DNA from: Aquibaculum arenosum
GTDB taxonomy: Bacteria; Pseudomonadota; Alphaproteobacteria; Kiloniellales; DSM-21159
Reading direction: 5' to 3'
Assembly (NCBI RefSeq): GCF_029222965.1
Contig: NZ_JARHUD010000002.1
Coordinates: forward strand, 392,567 to 456,566
Length of the DNA stretch: 64,000 bases
Every line of letters starts with the position of its first letter. Within the stretch, counting starts at the first letter, position 1. Shown here in pieces: positions 27,419-38,393 of the stretch. The notes beneath the pieces are model-generated. The model made no database searches, was not told the DNA's origin, and worked only from the letters and a program-made list of their open reading frames with translations. The translations under genes were made by a program, and so were the position numbers.

Positions 27419-27444
27419 ACGCGGCCACCACGGCCGCGTTTTCT
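27419..27444 (+). terminator. intrinsic terminator after rpsU
   Basis: ACGCGGCC (27419-27426) and GGCCGCGT (27432-27439) form an 8-bp stem with a 5-base loop, followed by TTTTCT. It lies about 65 bases past the rpsU stop. Confidence 0.85.
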
Positions 27445-27582
27445 CTTTGCAGTACATTATCGGCAAGCGTGCGACACCGTGCACCCGGTGCTGGCAAACG
27501 CGCTCAAGCGGAGCAGTGGAATCCCGCAAGCAGCCCGGAGCGCACAGCCCCGGGCCAGCCAGTTCTCAAGTTTGCGAGCGGG

Positions 27583-28364
27583 CTACTGCGCCGTCCAGGC
27601 GCCATCCACCGGCAGGCTCGCGCCGCTCATTTGATCGGCATTAGGCCCGCAGAGGAAGAGGGTGAGGCCGGCCAGCTGCTCTGGCGTGACGAACTGGCTC
27701 GCCGGCATCTTTTCGCTCACGAGGCGGGTTTTGGCGGTTTCCTGATCCAGCCCTTCCTGCTCGGCCAGCGCGTCGACCTGCTTCTGGACCAGCGCTGTGA
27801 GCACCCAGCCCGGGCAAAGGGCATTGCAGGTCACGCCGCTGCCGGCCGCGTCCAGCGCCGTCGCCTTGGTCAGGCCGACAATCCCATGCTTGGCCGCTAC
27901 ATAGGCCGACTTGTGCTTGGAGGCCACCAGGCCGTGCACCGAGGCAACGTTGATGATCCGCCCCCAACCGGCCTCACGCATCGACGGCAGCGCCAGGCGC
28001 GTGGTGTGGAAGGCTGAGGAGAGGTTGACCGCGATGATCGCGTCCCAACGCTCCGGCGGAAAATCAGCGATGTCCGACACGTGCTGAATGCCGGCATTGT
28101 TGATCAGGATGTCGATAGGGCCGTGGGTGTCTGCCGCGGCGGCCATCATCGCCTCGATTTCCGCCGGCTTCGACATGTCTGCGGCATGATAGCTGGCCTT
28201 CACTTGGAACTGCGTTTCCAGGCTTTCGCGCTGCGCCTCGATCTCTGCAGCATCGCCGAAGCCGTTGAGCGCCACGTTCGCCCCGGCTGCAGCCAGAGTC
28301 TCGGCCATGGCCTTGCCAATGCCACTGGTCGACCCGGTGATCAGGGCCGTCTTGCCTGCCAACA

Positions 28365-28368
<4 letters not shown>
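27583..28368 (-). CDS. bdhA: 3-hydroxybutyrate dehydrogenase
   Basis: 261 residues, an NAD-dependent short-chain dehydrogenase that oxidises 3-hydroxybutyrate to acetoacetate in polyhydroxybutyrate and ketone metabolism. Motifs are TGSTSGIGKA for the cofactor, NNAGIQHV, the catalytic serine in NVASVHGLVAS and SAYVAAKHG with the Tyr-x3-Lys pair. The GIQHV and NALCPGWVLTALV segments are the forms seen in BdhA/HbdH. Two ATG codons lie in tandem at the start (28368 and 28365) and the first overlaps the stop of the upstream rRNA methyltransferase gene. That puts bdhA at the end of a guaB-rsmB-bdhA operon. Confidence 0.92.
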
Positions 28369-31225
<2,857 letters not shown>

Positions 31226-31280
31226 CTACACCAGGAGGAAGACCGCTCAAGGACACTCTGCGCGGCAGACCGCATGCCGG

Positions 31281-32027
31281 TCATGCACCGGCCTCGTCCC
31301 GGCTATCATCCGCACTTTCAACCCGGCTGCCCTGCCCCGACGGGGGCCGATAGCCGGTCGCGACCACAAACAGCTCCGGCGACTCCGCGCGACTCGACGG
31401 CGGCTTGATGTGGCGCACCTTGGCGAAGCACCGCTTCAGGCGATCCAGCAGCTCCTTTTCGCTGCCGCCCTGCCAGACCTTGGCCACGAAGCCGCCGCCG
31501 GGAGCCAGCACCTCTTCGGCAAAATCCAGCGCTGCCTCGGCCAGCCCCATGATGCGCAGATGGTCGGTCGACGAGTGTCCAGAGGTCGGCGGTGCCATAT
31601 CAGAGAGCACCAGATCAGCCGGACCACCCAGCCGCGCGCGCAGTTGATCGGGCGCCGTGTCATCCAGGAAGTCGAGCTGCATCAGATCAACGCCGGGGAG
31701 AGGATCGACAGGCAGCAGGTCGATTCCCACCACCTTGCCTTTGGCGCCGACTCTGCGCGCGGCCACTTGGCTCCAACCGCCGGGCGCCGCGCCCAAATCC
31801 ACCACCCGCTGGCCCGGCTTAAGCAGCTTCACCTTCTCGTCGATCTGCAGCAGCTTGAAAGCAGCGCGGGAGCGATAGCCCTGTGCCTTGGCTTCGGCCA
31901 CCCAGGGGTCGTTGAGCTGGCGCTCGAGCCAGCGCACCGAGGAGGCGCGCCGCCCCTTTGCGGTTTGCACACGCTGGCGCAACTGGCGTTGGCCGCGCCC
32001 GGATTTGCCGGCCGATCTGCCGCTCAT
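31281..32027 (-). CDS. rlmE: 23S rRNA (uridine-2'-O)-methyltransferase RlmE (FtsJ)
   Basis: 248 residues. It methylates the 2'-O of U2552 in the A-loop of 23S rRNA. Family features: the RSRAAFKLLQIDEKVKLL segment with the first catalytic lysine, SAM motif VVDLGAAPGGWSQ, the DMAPPTSGHSSTDHLR motif with catalytic Asp, and FVAKVWQGG with the second lysine. A basic N-terminal extension of about 35 residues precedes the core. The frame is open further upstream, but ATG 32027 overlaps the ppx stop by four bases (ATGA), fixing the start. ppx and rlmE form an operon. Confidence 0.96.
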   Translation of the reverse strand: MSGRSAGKSGRGQRQLRQRVQTAKGRRASSVRWLERQLNDPWVAEAKAQGYRSRAAFKLLQIDEKVKLLKPGQRVVDLGAAPGGWSQVAARRVGAKGKVVGIDLLPVDPLPGVDLMQLDFLDDTAPDQLRARLGGPADLVLSDMAPPTSGHSSTDHLRIMGLAEAALDFAEEVLAPGGGFVAKVWQGGSEKELLDRLKRCFAKVRHIKPPSSRAESPELFVVATGYRPPSGQGSRVESADDSRDEAGA

Positions 32028-33124
32028 GCCGCCCCTGCCCTGCTGAGGTCTTCGTGAATCATGCGCGTGAGCATGCCCTCGCGCAGCCCCCGGTCCGCCA
32101 CGCGCAAACGCGTGAGTGGCCAGAGCTCGAGAACGGCCTCGACGATGGCACAACCGGCTACCACGAGATCCGCACGCTGAATGCCGATGCAGGGATGCGC
32201 CGCGCGGGCCGGAAAGTCCAGCTCGCGTACAAGCCGGCTGGTGCGCAAGACCGTCTCCCGGCTCAGGTGCAATCCATCAACCCGGTCACGCTGATAGCGC
32301 GGCAGGTCGAGGTGCACCCCGGCCAGGGTGGTCACCGTGCCCGAAGTGCCCACGAGTTGCAGCGCGCCAGCCTGCGCCAGGGCGAGCAGTTCGCCTTTTG
32401 GATCAAAGCTATGCAGCGCCTCCGTAACCTGGACTATCATCCGGCGGTACACCAGTTCAGAGACATCGCGCCCGCCGTGCCGCTCGGCCAGTGTGACCAC
32501 GCCGAAGGGCAGCGAGAGCGACCGGCGCAGGCGCCCAATGGCCTCCCCCTGATCGCGCTCAAGCCAGCAGACCTCGGTGGAGCCCCCACCTATGTCGAGC
32601 ACCAGGACATGGGGCCGCTCCGGCTCGAACAGCGGCGCACAGCCGTGATAGGCCAGCTCCGCCTCCTCGGCGGTGCTGATCACCTCCAGGTCCAGTCCGG
32701 TCTCCTGACGCACGCGCTCGAGAAAGACCGTGCCATTCGCGGCCCGGCGGCAGGCTTCCGTGGCAATGGCCCGCAAGCGTTCGACGCGGCGGTAGCGCAG
32801 CTTGCGCGTGCAGACCGCAAGCGCCGCCACAGTGCGATCCATCGCCGCTTCGCTCAGCCGGCCGCTGGTCTCCAGCCCCTCCCCCAGGCGGACGATGCGC
32901 GAAAAGGCATCGACCACGCGGAAGGAGTCCCCGGCGCGGCGCGCCACCAGCAAACGGCAGTTGTTGGTGCCGAGATCGAGCGCGGCATAGACAGAGGGCA
33001 CGCGCTGGCCCGCTCGTGCCGCAGCGGAGGCGCCGGCAAGCGCGCTGTGCCCAGCCGTGCCAGGGCCCTCTCGCCTCTCGCCCTGCTGCGCAACGGCTGT
33101 TTCTGCCAGGTCGGAATCATCCAT
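32024..33124 (-). CDS. ppx: Ppx/GppA exopolyphosphatase family protein
   Basis: 366 residues. Members remove terminal phosphates from polyphosphate or convert pppGpp to ppGpp. The ASKHA fold is seen from AALDLGTNNCRLLV, the TEACRRAANG segment, LVLDIGGGSTEVCW, and VGTSGTVTTLAGV. The N-terminal 45 residues are low complexity and Ala/Gly-rich. The short length lacks the C-terminal HD-like domain of long Ppx, as is usual in alphaproteobacteria. It overlaps rlmE by four bases. Confidence 0.93.
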   Translation of the reverse strand: MDDSDLAETAVAQQGERREGPGTAGHSALAGASAAARAGQRVPSVYAALDLGTNNCRLLVARRAGDSFRVVDAFSRIVRLGEGLETSGRLSEAAMDRTVAALAVCTRKLRYRRVERLRAIATEACRRAANGTVFLERVRQETGLDLEVISTAEEAELAYHGCAPLFEPERPHVLVLDIGGGSTEVCWLERDQGEAIGRLRRSLSLPFGVVTLAERHGGRDVSELVYRRMIVQVTEALHSFDPKGELLALAQAGALQLVGTSGTVTTLAGVHLDLPRYQRDRVDGLHLSRETVLRTSRLVRELDFPARAAHPCIGIQRADLVVAGCAIVEAVLELWPLTRLRVADRGLREGMLTRMIHEDLSRAGAA

Positions 33125-33303
33125 AACACCATTCTACGGATCGCAGCCCGTCGTGACCAGATGCCCATCAGCCCCGCTTGTGCGTGACGCACCATCATTG
33201 ACGCTCTTCTCTGCGAGGAAGGGGGTTGAAACGCCCCGGTCACCTGGACTAGATACTGCCCAGCAACGGCGGCGGCGCTCCGGCGGAGGTCTGCGGCCAA
33301 CGT

Positions 33304-33377
33304 TGGGGGATAGTTTAATGGTAGAACGGCGGACTCTGACTCCGCTAGTCCTGGTTCGAGTCCAGGTCCCCCAGCCA
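33304..33377 (+). tRNA. tRNA-Gln (anticodon CTG)
   Basis: A 74-base cloverleaf: acceptor TGGGGGA pairs with TCCCCCA, the anticodon stem GCGGA/TCCGC holds the loop CTCTGAC (anticodon CTG, reading CAG), and the T arm is CCTGG-TTCGAGT-CCAGG. The CCA end is encoded. A terminator lies 18 bases downstream. Confidence 0.96.
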
Positions 33378-33394
33378 AACAAAAGTAGCGCCTC

Positions 33395-33416
33395 AGGCCC
33401 CGTCAGGGGCCTTTTT
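33395..33416 (+). terminator. intrinsic terminator after tRNA-Gln
   Basis: AGGCCCC (33395-33401) and GGGGCCT (33406-33412) form a 7-bp stem with a 4-base loop followed by TTTT. It is placed just after the tRNA on the same strand. Confidence 0.85.
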
Positions 33417-33605
33417 CATTTCACGACCCGCCACTCTCGCAAGCTTTGGGCCGCAGCGGACTGATTCCCCGATTGCGACGGCGGCAACTTCCTGCCTATC
33501 GTCACGAGACAAGCGCGTGCAGACGACGCGTAAGAGGCAGGTCGCGCCTGATTGGTAGCACTCGCACCAGCCGTCGCGCGCACCGCCAACCAGGGAGGGG
33601 ATGGA

Positions 33606-34154
33606 ATGAGACGAGTCTATCAGCTGGGGCTGAGTGCCCTGCCGCTGCTGCTGCTCGCCGGCGGCTGCGTCGGCGCCGCCACGGAAGGGGCCAACATCGC
33701 CAAGGACAAGGCGGTATTGGCTTCGAACATCGACGACGCCCGGGCTGGCGATGCTGAGGCGCAGTACAAGGTCGGCGATGCGCTTTGCTGCTCGGTAAAC
33801 GAAGGCCACGGCTTCTACGATACGCCCGAGTCGGTTGGCTGGCTGTGCAAAGCGGCGGGGCAGGATTATGCGCCCGCCGCGCACATGCTGGGCGAGATCT
33901 ATGCGGGTGACGTGGTCTCCGGCGTGCGGGTGCTGCGCCGCGTGGCGCAACGCCTGGCCGGCAGCAGCACCAACCTGCCGGTGGCTTACGCTTGGCTGCG
34001 CCGCGCCGAGGCCGGTGGGGAAACCGAGGCCGGCGAGACGGCCGACCAACTCTGGACCAACCTCTCGCGCAGCCAGCGCTATGAGGCCGAAGCCATGGCC
34101 GAAGGCCACCAAAGCCTGCCCTGCACCTGGGACGAGGTCATCGCCAGCGGGTGA
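33606..34154 (+). CDS. Sel1-repeat lipoprotein
   Basis: 182 residues. A lipoprotein signal ending LLLLAGGC is clear, so the mature protein starts at Cys-21 and is lipid anchored. The rest has Sel1-like helical repeats: DAEAQYKVGDALCC, SVGWLCKAAGQDYAPAAHMLGEIY and LPVAYAWLRRAEAGG. It has extra cysteines (CC at 60-61, and Cys near 79 and 174) that may form disulfides in the periplasm. ATG 33606 is preceded by GGGAGGGG; the frame is open further upstream but not supported. No enzymatic role is implied. It is separate from the Sel1/SPOR protein at 620-2164. Confidence 0.85.
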   Translation: MRRVYQLGLSALPLLLLAGGCVGAATEGANIAKDKAVLASNIDDARAGDAEAQYKVGDALCCSVNEGHGFYDTPESVGWLCKAAGQDYAPAAHMLGEIYAGDVVSGVRVLRRVAQRLAGSSTNLPVAYAWLRRAEAGGETEAGETADQLWTNLSRSQRYEAEAMAEGHQSLPCTWDEVIASG

Positions 34155-34220
34155 CGGAACGGGCGCGCGTCGGGGCCAACTCCCACCTCACTCAAGCAGC
34201 AGACGGATCGGGACTTTCAC

Positions 34221-35261
34221 TCAGTCGGGAAAGATCCCGGGTGAGGTCGGCGCGCCGTCATCGTATTTGGAGAGGTACTCGAGAATCAGCGGCCGGTTGT
34301 CGATGAAGCCCTTGTAGGTCGCCAACTCCTCCGGCAGGTCCCGGATCACCCGGTGCAGCCGACGGCCCCACTTGGGAACGGTGACCAGGTCCTGCAGGCT
34401 GATCAGGTAGCAGCGGATCGGGAAGAGCAGGCCGTTCGAGCGCGGCAGGCGGTAGAAGGTCTGCAGTTCGACCCGGAGATGCAGCTTCTGCCCGATGTTC
34501 TCAGGCGTCAGCTCGCCGCGCATCACGCCCCACTTGTGGTAGTTCTCCGGGCTGGTGTCCAGCAGCGGGTTGACCGTCATGGTCCAGTTCAGCCGGCGTG
34601 CCGGCTCGCCCTGGCGGATGTTCAGCAGATACTGCAACGCCCGCTGAAAGATGCCCATCTCGTGCGCCTTCGGCACCGGGGCATGCCACTCGAAAAAGTT
34701 CATCCCGATGTCGAAATCCAGACTCCAGTCCGCCTGGGTGGTGACCATCCCGGCGTCCATCCAGAGGTTGTCATCCCGCTGATCGAGGACCGCGAAGTCG
34801 CCCTGGGCCTGGCGGGTGATGTACTCCAGCGGCCCATAGGGCAGCGTGGTCTCGTCCAGGAAGGTGAAGCTCTGGTCGATGCCCAGCGGCCGATTGATCC
34901 AGCGCCAGGTGTCGCCGTCCCGGTGCAGCTCGAAGTGCTCGGGGTAATCGGCCGCCTTGGAGGTCATGATGAGCTCCAGAACGTCCCATCCCGCCAAAGT
35001 CATGTGCGGCAGCGACTGGCAGCGTAGCGGATCCTCCGCCAGCACCAGCGCGCGGTCGCGCATCTCCGAGACATAGTGCTCGTCCACATCGAAGGCTGCC
35101 TCGAACACGCTTCCCGCTTGCACGGGGACGTGGCGCTCCATGTTGACCGAGTACATGTAGCTGTCTTTGTCGAAGGGGAAGGGAAAGCGCTGAATTGCCC
35201 AGTCCGAGTTGGAATAGGTGAAGTCGTCGCGGAAGCTCTCTTCCTTGAAAACAATGGTCAT
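34221..35261 (-). CDS. dmmC: haem-dependent oxidative N-demethylase (DUF3445), DmmC-like
   Basis: 346 residues. The protein matches the DUF3445 / haem-dependent oxidative N-demethylase family by the PFPFDKDSYMYSVNMERHVP start, the SLPHMTLAGWDVLELIM segment, ITRQAQGDFAVLDQR and the LRVELQTFYRLPRSNGLLFPIR region. The family contains the catalytic subunit of dimethylamine monooxygenase, which oxidises dimethylamine to methylamine plus formaldehyde. ATG 35261 has GAGGAGG five bases upstream. It is the last gene of a four-gene operon with a GcvT-like protein, a DmmA-family protein and a PDR/VanB reductase, which is the dmmDABC order known in Ruegeria. Function is inferred from this match; the substrate could be another secondary amine. 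Confidence 0.85.
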   Translation of the reverse strand: MTIVFKEESFRDDFTYSNSDWAIQRFPFPFDKDSYMYSVNMERHVPVQAGSVFEAAFDVDEHYVSEMRDRALVLAEDPLRCQSLPHMTLAGWDVLELIMTSKAADYPEHFELHRDGDTWRWINRPLGIDQSFTFLDETTLPYGPLEYITRQAQGDFAVLDQRDDNLWMDAGMVTTQADWSLDFDIGMNFFEWHAPVPKAHEMGIFQRALQYLLNIRQGEPARRLNWTMTVNPLLDTSPENYHKWGVMRGELTPENIGQKLHLRVELQTFYRLPRSNGLLFPIRCYLISLQDLVTVPKWGRRLHRVIRDLPEELATYKGFIDNRPLILEYLSKYDDGAPTSPGIFPD

Positions 35262-35272
35262 CGCATCCTCCC

Positions 35273-36235
35273 TCAGCGATCGAGAACGAGGGTCCTGCCC
35301 TCGAAGCGGGAGACACAGGGCATGATCCGCTCCCCGCTGGCCCGCTGCTCCTCGGTCAGCCAATGATCGTTATGTATGAGTGTCCCCTCGTGCTCGAGCA
35401 CCCGGGTTTCGCACTGTCCGCAAGCTCCACCGCGGCAGAGATAAGGCGCGTCGACCCCTGCTTCCTCGATGGCTTCGAGCAGGGACTGGTGCTCGTCCAC
35501 GGTGACGCTCTTGTTCGAGGCCGCCAGCCTCACCTCGAAAGGCTTGCCCGACGGCGGCGCCAGGAACTCTTCGGAATGCACCGCCTCGCGCGGCCAGCCG
35601 AGCTGCGTGGCCGTCTCCAGCACCCAGTTCATGAGGCCTTTGGGGCCGCAGACATAGAGGTGCGTGCCCAGTGGCTGCCCATCGAGCAGGGCTTCGAGAT
35701 CGATCTTCTGTCCCTGCTCATCGAAATAGGTGCGCACCCGCCCTGGATGGGCCGCAAGCAGCGTGTCCGCATAGGCGGCAAGATCCGGTGAGCGCGCGGC
35801 GTAGTGCAGCTCGAAGCGGCCGCCCATCATCGAAAGCTGCCGGATCTGGGCCATGAAGGGCGTGATGCCGATGCCGCCCGCGATCATCAGGTGCTTGCGC
35901 GCGCGCAGGTCGAGCGCGAAGAGGTTCACTGGCGCGCTGATGGTCATTTCCATGCCCGGTTTGACCTGGCGGTGCATGAAGAGCGAGCCGCCGCGACCCG
36001 CATCGTCACGGCGCACGGAAATGCTGTAGGCGCGCGTGTCCGCCGGGTCGCTCATCAGGGAATAGGGATTGAGCCGACGCTTACCCTCATCGTGCATCTC
36101 GACTACGGTGTGCGCGCCCCCGGAAAAGCGCGGCAGTTCACCGCCGTCACTGCGCACGAAGCTGAAGCGCGTGATCAGATCGTTGACGGGTGTGACCTCG
36201 AAAACGGTCACCTGGAAATTGGCACCTCCACTCAT
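35273..36235 (-). CDS. dmmB: PDR/VanB family ferredoxin-type reductase, DmmB-like
   Basis: 320 residues with an N-terminal FMN/FAD binding barrel (about 1-105, with LNPYSLMSDPADTRAYSISV), a NAD(P)H domain (about 110-225, with MIAGGIGITPFMAQIRQL and LYVCGPKGLMNWV) and a C-terminal plant-type 2Fe-2S domain (about 235-320, with the four-cysteine pattern CRGGACGQCETRV plus a late Cys at MPCVSRF). It passes electrons from NAD(P)H to the N-demethylase. The ATG 36235 overlaps the DmmA-family stop (ATGA). The dmmC start lies 11 bases past its stop. Vanillate demethylase reductases are similar, but the context points to dimethylamine oxidation. Confidence 0.9.
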   Translation of the reverse strand: MSGGANFQVTVFEVTPVNDLITRFSFVRSDGGELPRFSGGAHTVVEMHDEGKRRLNPYSLMSDPADTRAYSISVRRDDAGRGGSLFMHRQVKPGMEMTISAPVNLFALDLRARKHLMIAGGIGITPFMAQIRQLSMMGGRFELHYAARSPDLAAYADTLLAAHPGRVRTYFDEQGQKIDLEALLDGQPLGTHLYVCGPKGLMNWVLETATQLGWPREAVHSEEFLAPPSGKPFEVRLAASNKSVTVDEHQSLLEAIEEAGVDAPYLCRGGACGQCETRVLEHEGTLIHNDHWLTEEQRASGERIMPCVSRFEGRTLVLDR

Positions 36236-36843
36236 GGGAAACGCTCCACTGGCTCGGGAATATCGCCTGGGTTCTCCGCATCGACGCACACGCCTTGAAA
36301 GGCCGCCATACGGCGCGAGTAGTGATCCCGCACGAAGAGATGGAGCCCGCAGTGCGAGCACTGGAAGGGGTCCATGGTGACGTCTTCCGTGATCCCCTTG
36401 CAGTGCACGCACTGTACGCGGCGGCAGAGTGAGCCGCGGTGCTCGGTCTGAATGGCGGTATGCGGAATGCCTTGGTTGGTGGCCTCAAGCATCGCCTGAC
36501 CCATAAGGCCTTCGGTGCCACTGAGGTAGAGCTGCAGGCCCATATGAGCGCTGGACAGGACCCTATGCAGCCGCGGCACGACAGCCGAGTAGGAGGGCGC
36601 GATGTGCAACTGCGCCGGCTTCAAGCTTTCAAGCCTGGCGACCAGGGACTGTCCGGTCTCTTTCGGAATGAAGATGATGTGGGCCTTGTCGAAGAAACCC
36701 TCGGGGGCCGCGCGTGCCATGTCCAGGATGGCCTCGCCGCCTTCCGCGTCGGCCACGAAGAGATGCTGGGACCCGGAACGGGGCTCGAGCTCACCATAAA
36801 CCGGCCGACTGAGAATGGTGGGCTGGATGGGCGAGTGCGACAT
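36232..36843 (-). CDS. dmmA: dimethylamine monooxygenase subunit DmmA family protein
   Basis: 203 residues. It has no known catalytic motif. The central part (about 35-130) looks like a nucleotide-fold domain (FVADAEGGEAILDMARAAP) and the C-terminal part has two cysteine pairs (CVHCKG and CSHCGLHLFVRDHYSR), suggesting a zinc- or metal-binding knuckle. By position between the GcvT-like gene and the reductase it corresponds to DmmA of the dmmDABC cluster. It is coupled to dmmB by a four-base overlap. Its biochemical role is not well defined; assignment rests on family resemblance recalled plus synteny. Confidence 0.8.
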   Translation of the reverse strand: MSHSPIQPTILSRPVYGELEPRSGSQHLFVADAEGGEAILDMARAAPEGFFDKAHIIFIPKETGQSLVARLESLKPAQLHIAPSYSAVVPRLHRVLSSAHMGLQLYLSGTEGLMGQAMLEATNQGIPHTAIQTEHRGSLCRRVQCVHCKGITEDVTMDPFQCSHCGLHLFVRDHYSRRMAAFQGVCVDAENPGDIPEPVERFP

Positions 36844-36883
36844 GCGTCGGGCGCCTCCTTGTTTTTATGCTGGCTTGGAGAAG

Positions 36884-36918
36884 AAACGGAAAAGGGCGCA
36901 GACCAACGGCCTGCGCCC
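36884..36918 (-). terminator. terminator-like hairpin between dmmD and dmmA
   Basis: On the minus strand GGGCGCAG pairs with CTGCGCCC (arms 36911-36918 and 36894-36901, 9-base loop) and is followed by TTTTCCGTTTCTT. It begins about 10 bases after the dmmD stop and lies inside the operon, before the DmmA-family start. It could attenuate expression of the catalytic genes relative to the first gene, or mark separate units. Confidence 0.7.
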
Positions 36919-36927
36919 CTCGCCGGG

Positions 36928-38061
36928 TCAGTCCCTGACCGTGCGGCGCTTCTTCTCAGGGTCGTGGAACGGCAGAGGATGCGCGATACAGGCGATCTCA
37001 CCGGTGGCGTTCTTCACGGTGAGGGGCGTGCCCTGTACCGCACAATCCACGGGCATGCGCGCGATCCCGACGTTGTGCTTGTTGAGCGGGGAGTACATGC
37101 CGATGGTCACGACACCCACCTGCTTGCCGTCCTTCAAGAGCGGTGCGCCCTCTTCGGCCGGCTCGGTGCCTTCCAGCTTCACGCCGTAGATCTTGAAGCG
37201 CTCCTTGCCCTTCAGGCGGTAGTGCTCCTCGGCGCCGCGGAAGCCGGTCTTGCCCGGCGACACGGTGAAGTCGAGGCCCAGCTCCCACAGGGTGTCGCCG
37301 CCCGGCTCGTCCTCGAAGGGATAGGTCTCGGAGTTGTCGTAGGGATAGAACAGCAGGTAGCTCTCCGCGCGCAGCAGGTCGAGCGTGGTGAAGCGGGTCG
37401 GGATGATACCCATCTCCGCGCCTTCCTCGACGATCCGGTCCCAGATCGCCACCGCATCCTGGCCACGGCAGAAGATCTCGTAGCCGCGCTCTCCGGTGTA
37501 GCCGGTGCGCGAGATCGTGACCGGGAAACCAAAGAGGGTCGTGTGCATGTGGCTGAAGTAGCGCAGCTTGCGGATGCCTTCGACATGCTTTTCCAGATAG
37601 TCGACGGCCAGCGGCCCCTGCAGGGAGATGTCATGCAGGTTGTCGTCGAAGCGCACCGAGACGTCGCGCCCGCTGGAGGCCATGGTGAGCTGCTCGTGGC
37701 CCTGGCCGGTGCCGTGCACCACCATCCAGCTATTCGGGCCCATGCGGTAGATCACGCAGTCGTCAATGAACTTGCCGCGATCGTCGAGCATGGTGGCATA
37801 GGCTGAACGGCCGGGCTGGATCTTTTCCACGTTGCGCGTGGTGGCGCGATCGATCACCTGGCTGGCGTGAGGGCCGTTGATGTGCACCTTCTTCAACCCG
37901 GAGACGTCCATGACGCCCGCCTTGGTGCGGATCGCCATATACTCCTCCGTCTGATCCTTATCGTAGGTCCAGGCGGTGCCCATTCCTCCCCAGTCTTCGA
38001 GGTTGGACCCCAGAGCGCGATGCCGATCCGCAAGCGCCGAAAATCTCCAGGTAATGGCCAT
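36928..38061 (-). CDS. dmmD: GcvT-like aminomethyltransferase, DmmD-like
   Basis: 377 residues, a full-length GcvT/DmdA-type folate-binding protein. Landmarks are the VMDVSGLKKVHINGPHAS start, the SYLLFYPYDNSETYPFEDEPG segment and the C-terminal MYSPLNKHNVGIARM part. This fold binds tetrahydrofolate and captures one-carbon units, so in this operon it probably takes the formaldehyde released by amine demethylation to form methylene-THF. It is the first gene, with AGGGAG before ATG 38061. DMSP demethylase DmdA has the same fold and is an alternative, but the neighbours favour the methylamine role. Located about 55 bases upstream of the DmmA-family start. Confidence 0.85.
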   Translation of the reverse strand: MAITWRFSALADRHRALGSNLEDWGGMGTAWTYDKDQTEEYMAIRTKAGVMDVSGLKKVHINGPHASQVIDRATTRNVEKIQPGRSAYATMLDDRGKFIDDCVIYRMGPNSWMVVHGTGQGHEQLTMASSGRDVSVRFDDNLHDISLQGPLAVDYLEKHVEGIRKLRYFSHMHTTLFGFPVTISRTGYTGERGYEIFCRGQDAVAIWDRIVEEGAEMGIIPTRFTTLDLLRAESYLLFYPYDNSETYPFEDEPGGDTLWELGLDFTVSPGKTGFRGAEEHYRLKGKERFKIYGVKLEGTEPAEEGAPLLKDGKQVGVVTIGMYSPLNKHNVGIARMPVDCAVQGTPLTVKNATGEIACIAHPLPFHDPEKKRRTVRD

Positions 38062-38237
38062 GGTCTGCTCCCTGCTATTGCTCTGGGGCAGGAGATTGGG
38101 TCAGATTACGCCGAGAATCAATCCCTGGAATTAACAAACTTTCCTGCTAGTCACAGTTTCGGCTCGAATCTGCTGCGGTTGAAACGACCGGCAGAGCATC
38201 GCGCTATCCGACAAGCGCTGCTTTCAGGGCTGGGCTC

Positions 38238-38393
38238 GATGACCGGGAGCCGCTGCAGATCGCCGCCGGCGAGGTTTTCGTCGAGCCCGCGGAGGTCAGC
38301 ATGACCGACCGGAACCGGGCCAGCGAGCCGACCCGCATGGCGCTCTTCTATGTCTGCGAGCCCGACGAGCCCTTCGCCGACCCGGTGAATTGA
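38238..38393 (+). pseudogene. C-terminal remnant of a cupin-type protein
   Basis: Reading frame 38238-38390, ending in TGA 38391-38393, encodes about 51 residues resembling the end of a small cupin: EPLQIAAGEVFVEPAEV, then ASEPTRMALFYVCEPDE. No start codon or cupin N-terminus lies upstream, so this is a broken gene. Its last 46 bases are read in antisense by the final codons of the nucleotidyltransferase-like gene on the minus strand. That overlap is a sign of a deletion or insertion joining two unrelated genes tail to tail. Confidence 0.6.

Noticed and set aside
33393..34112. 239-codon minus-strand frame opposite the Sel1 lipoprotein
   Set aside because: The plus-strand gene has a lipobox, ribosome binding site and Sel1 repeats; the antisense frame has none.
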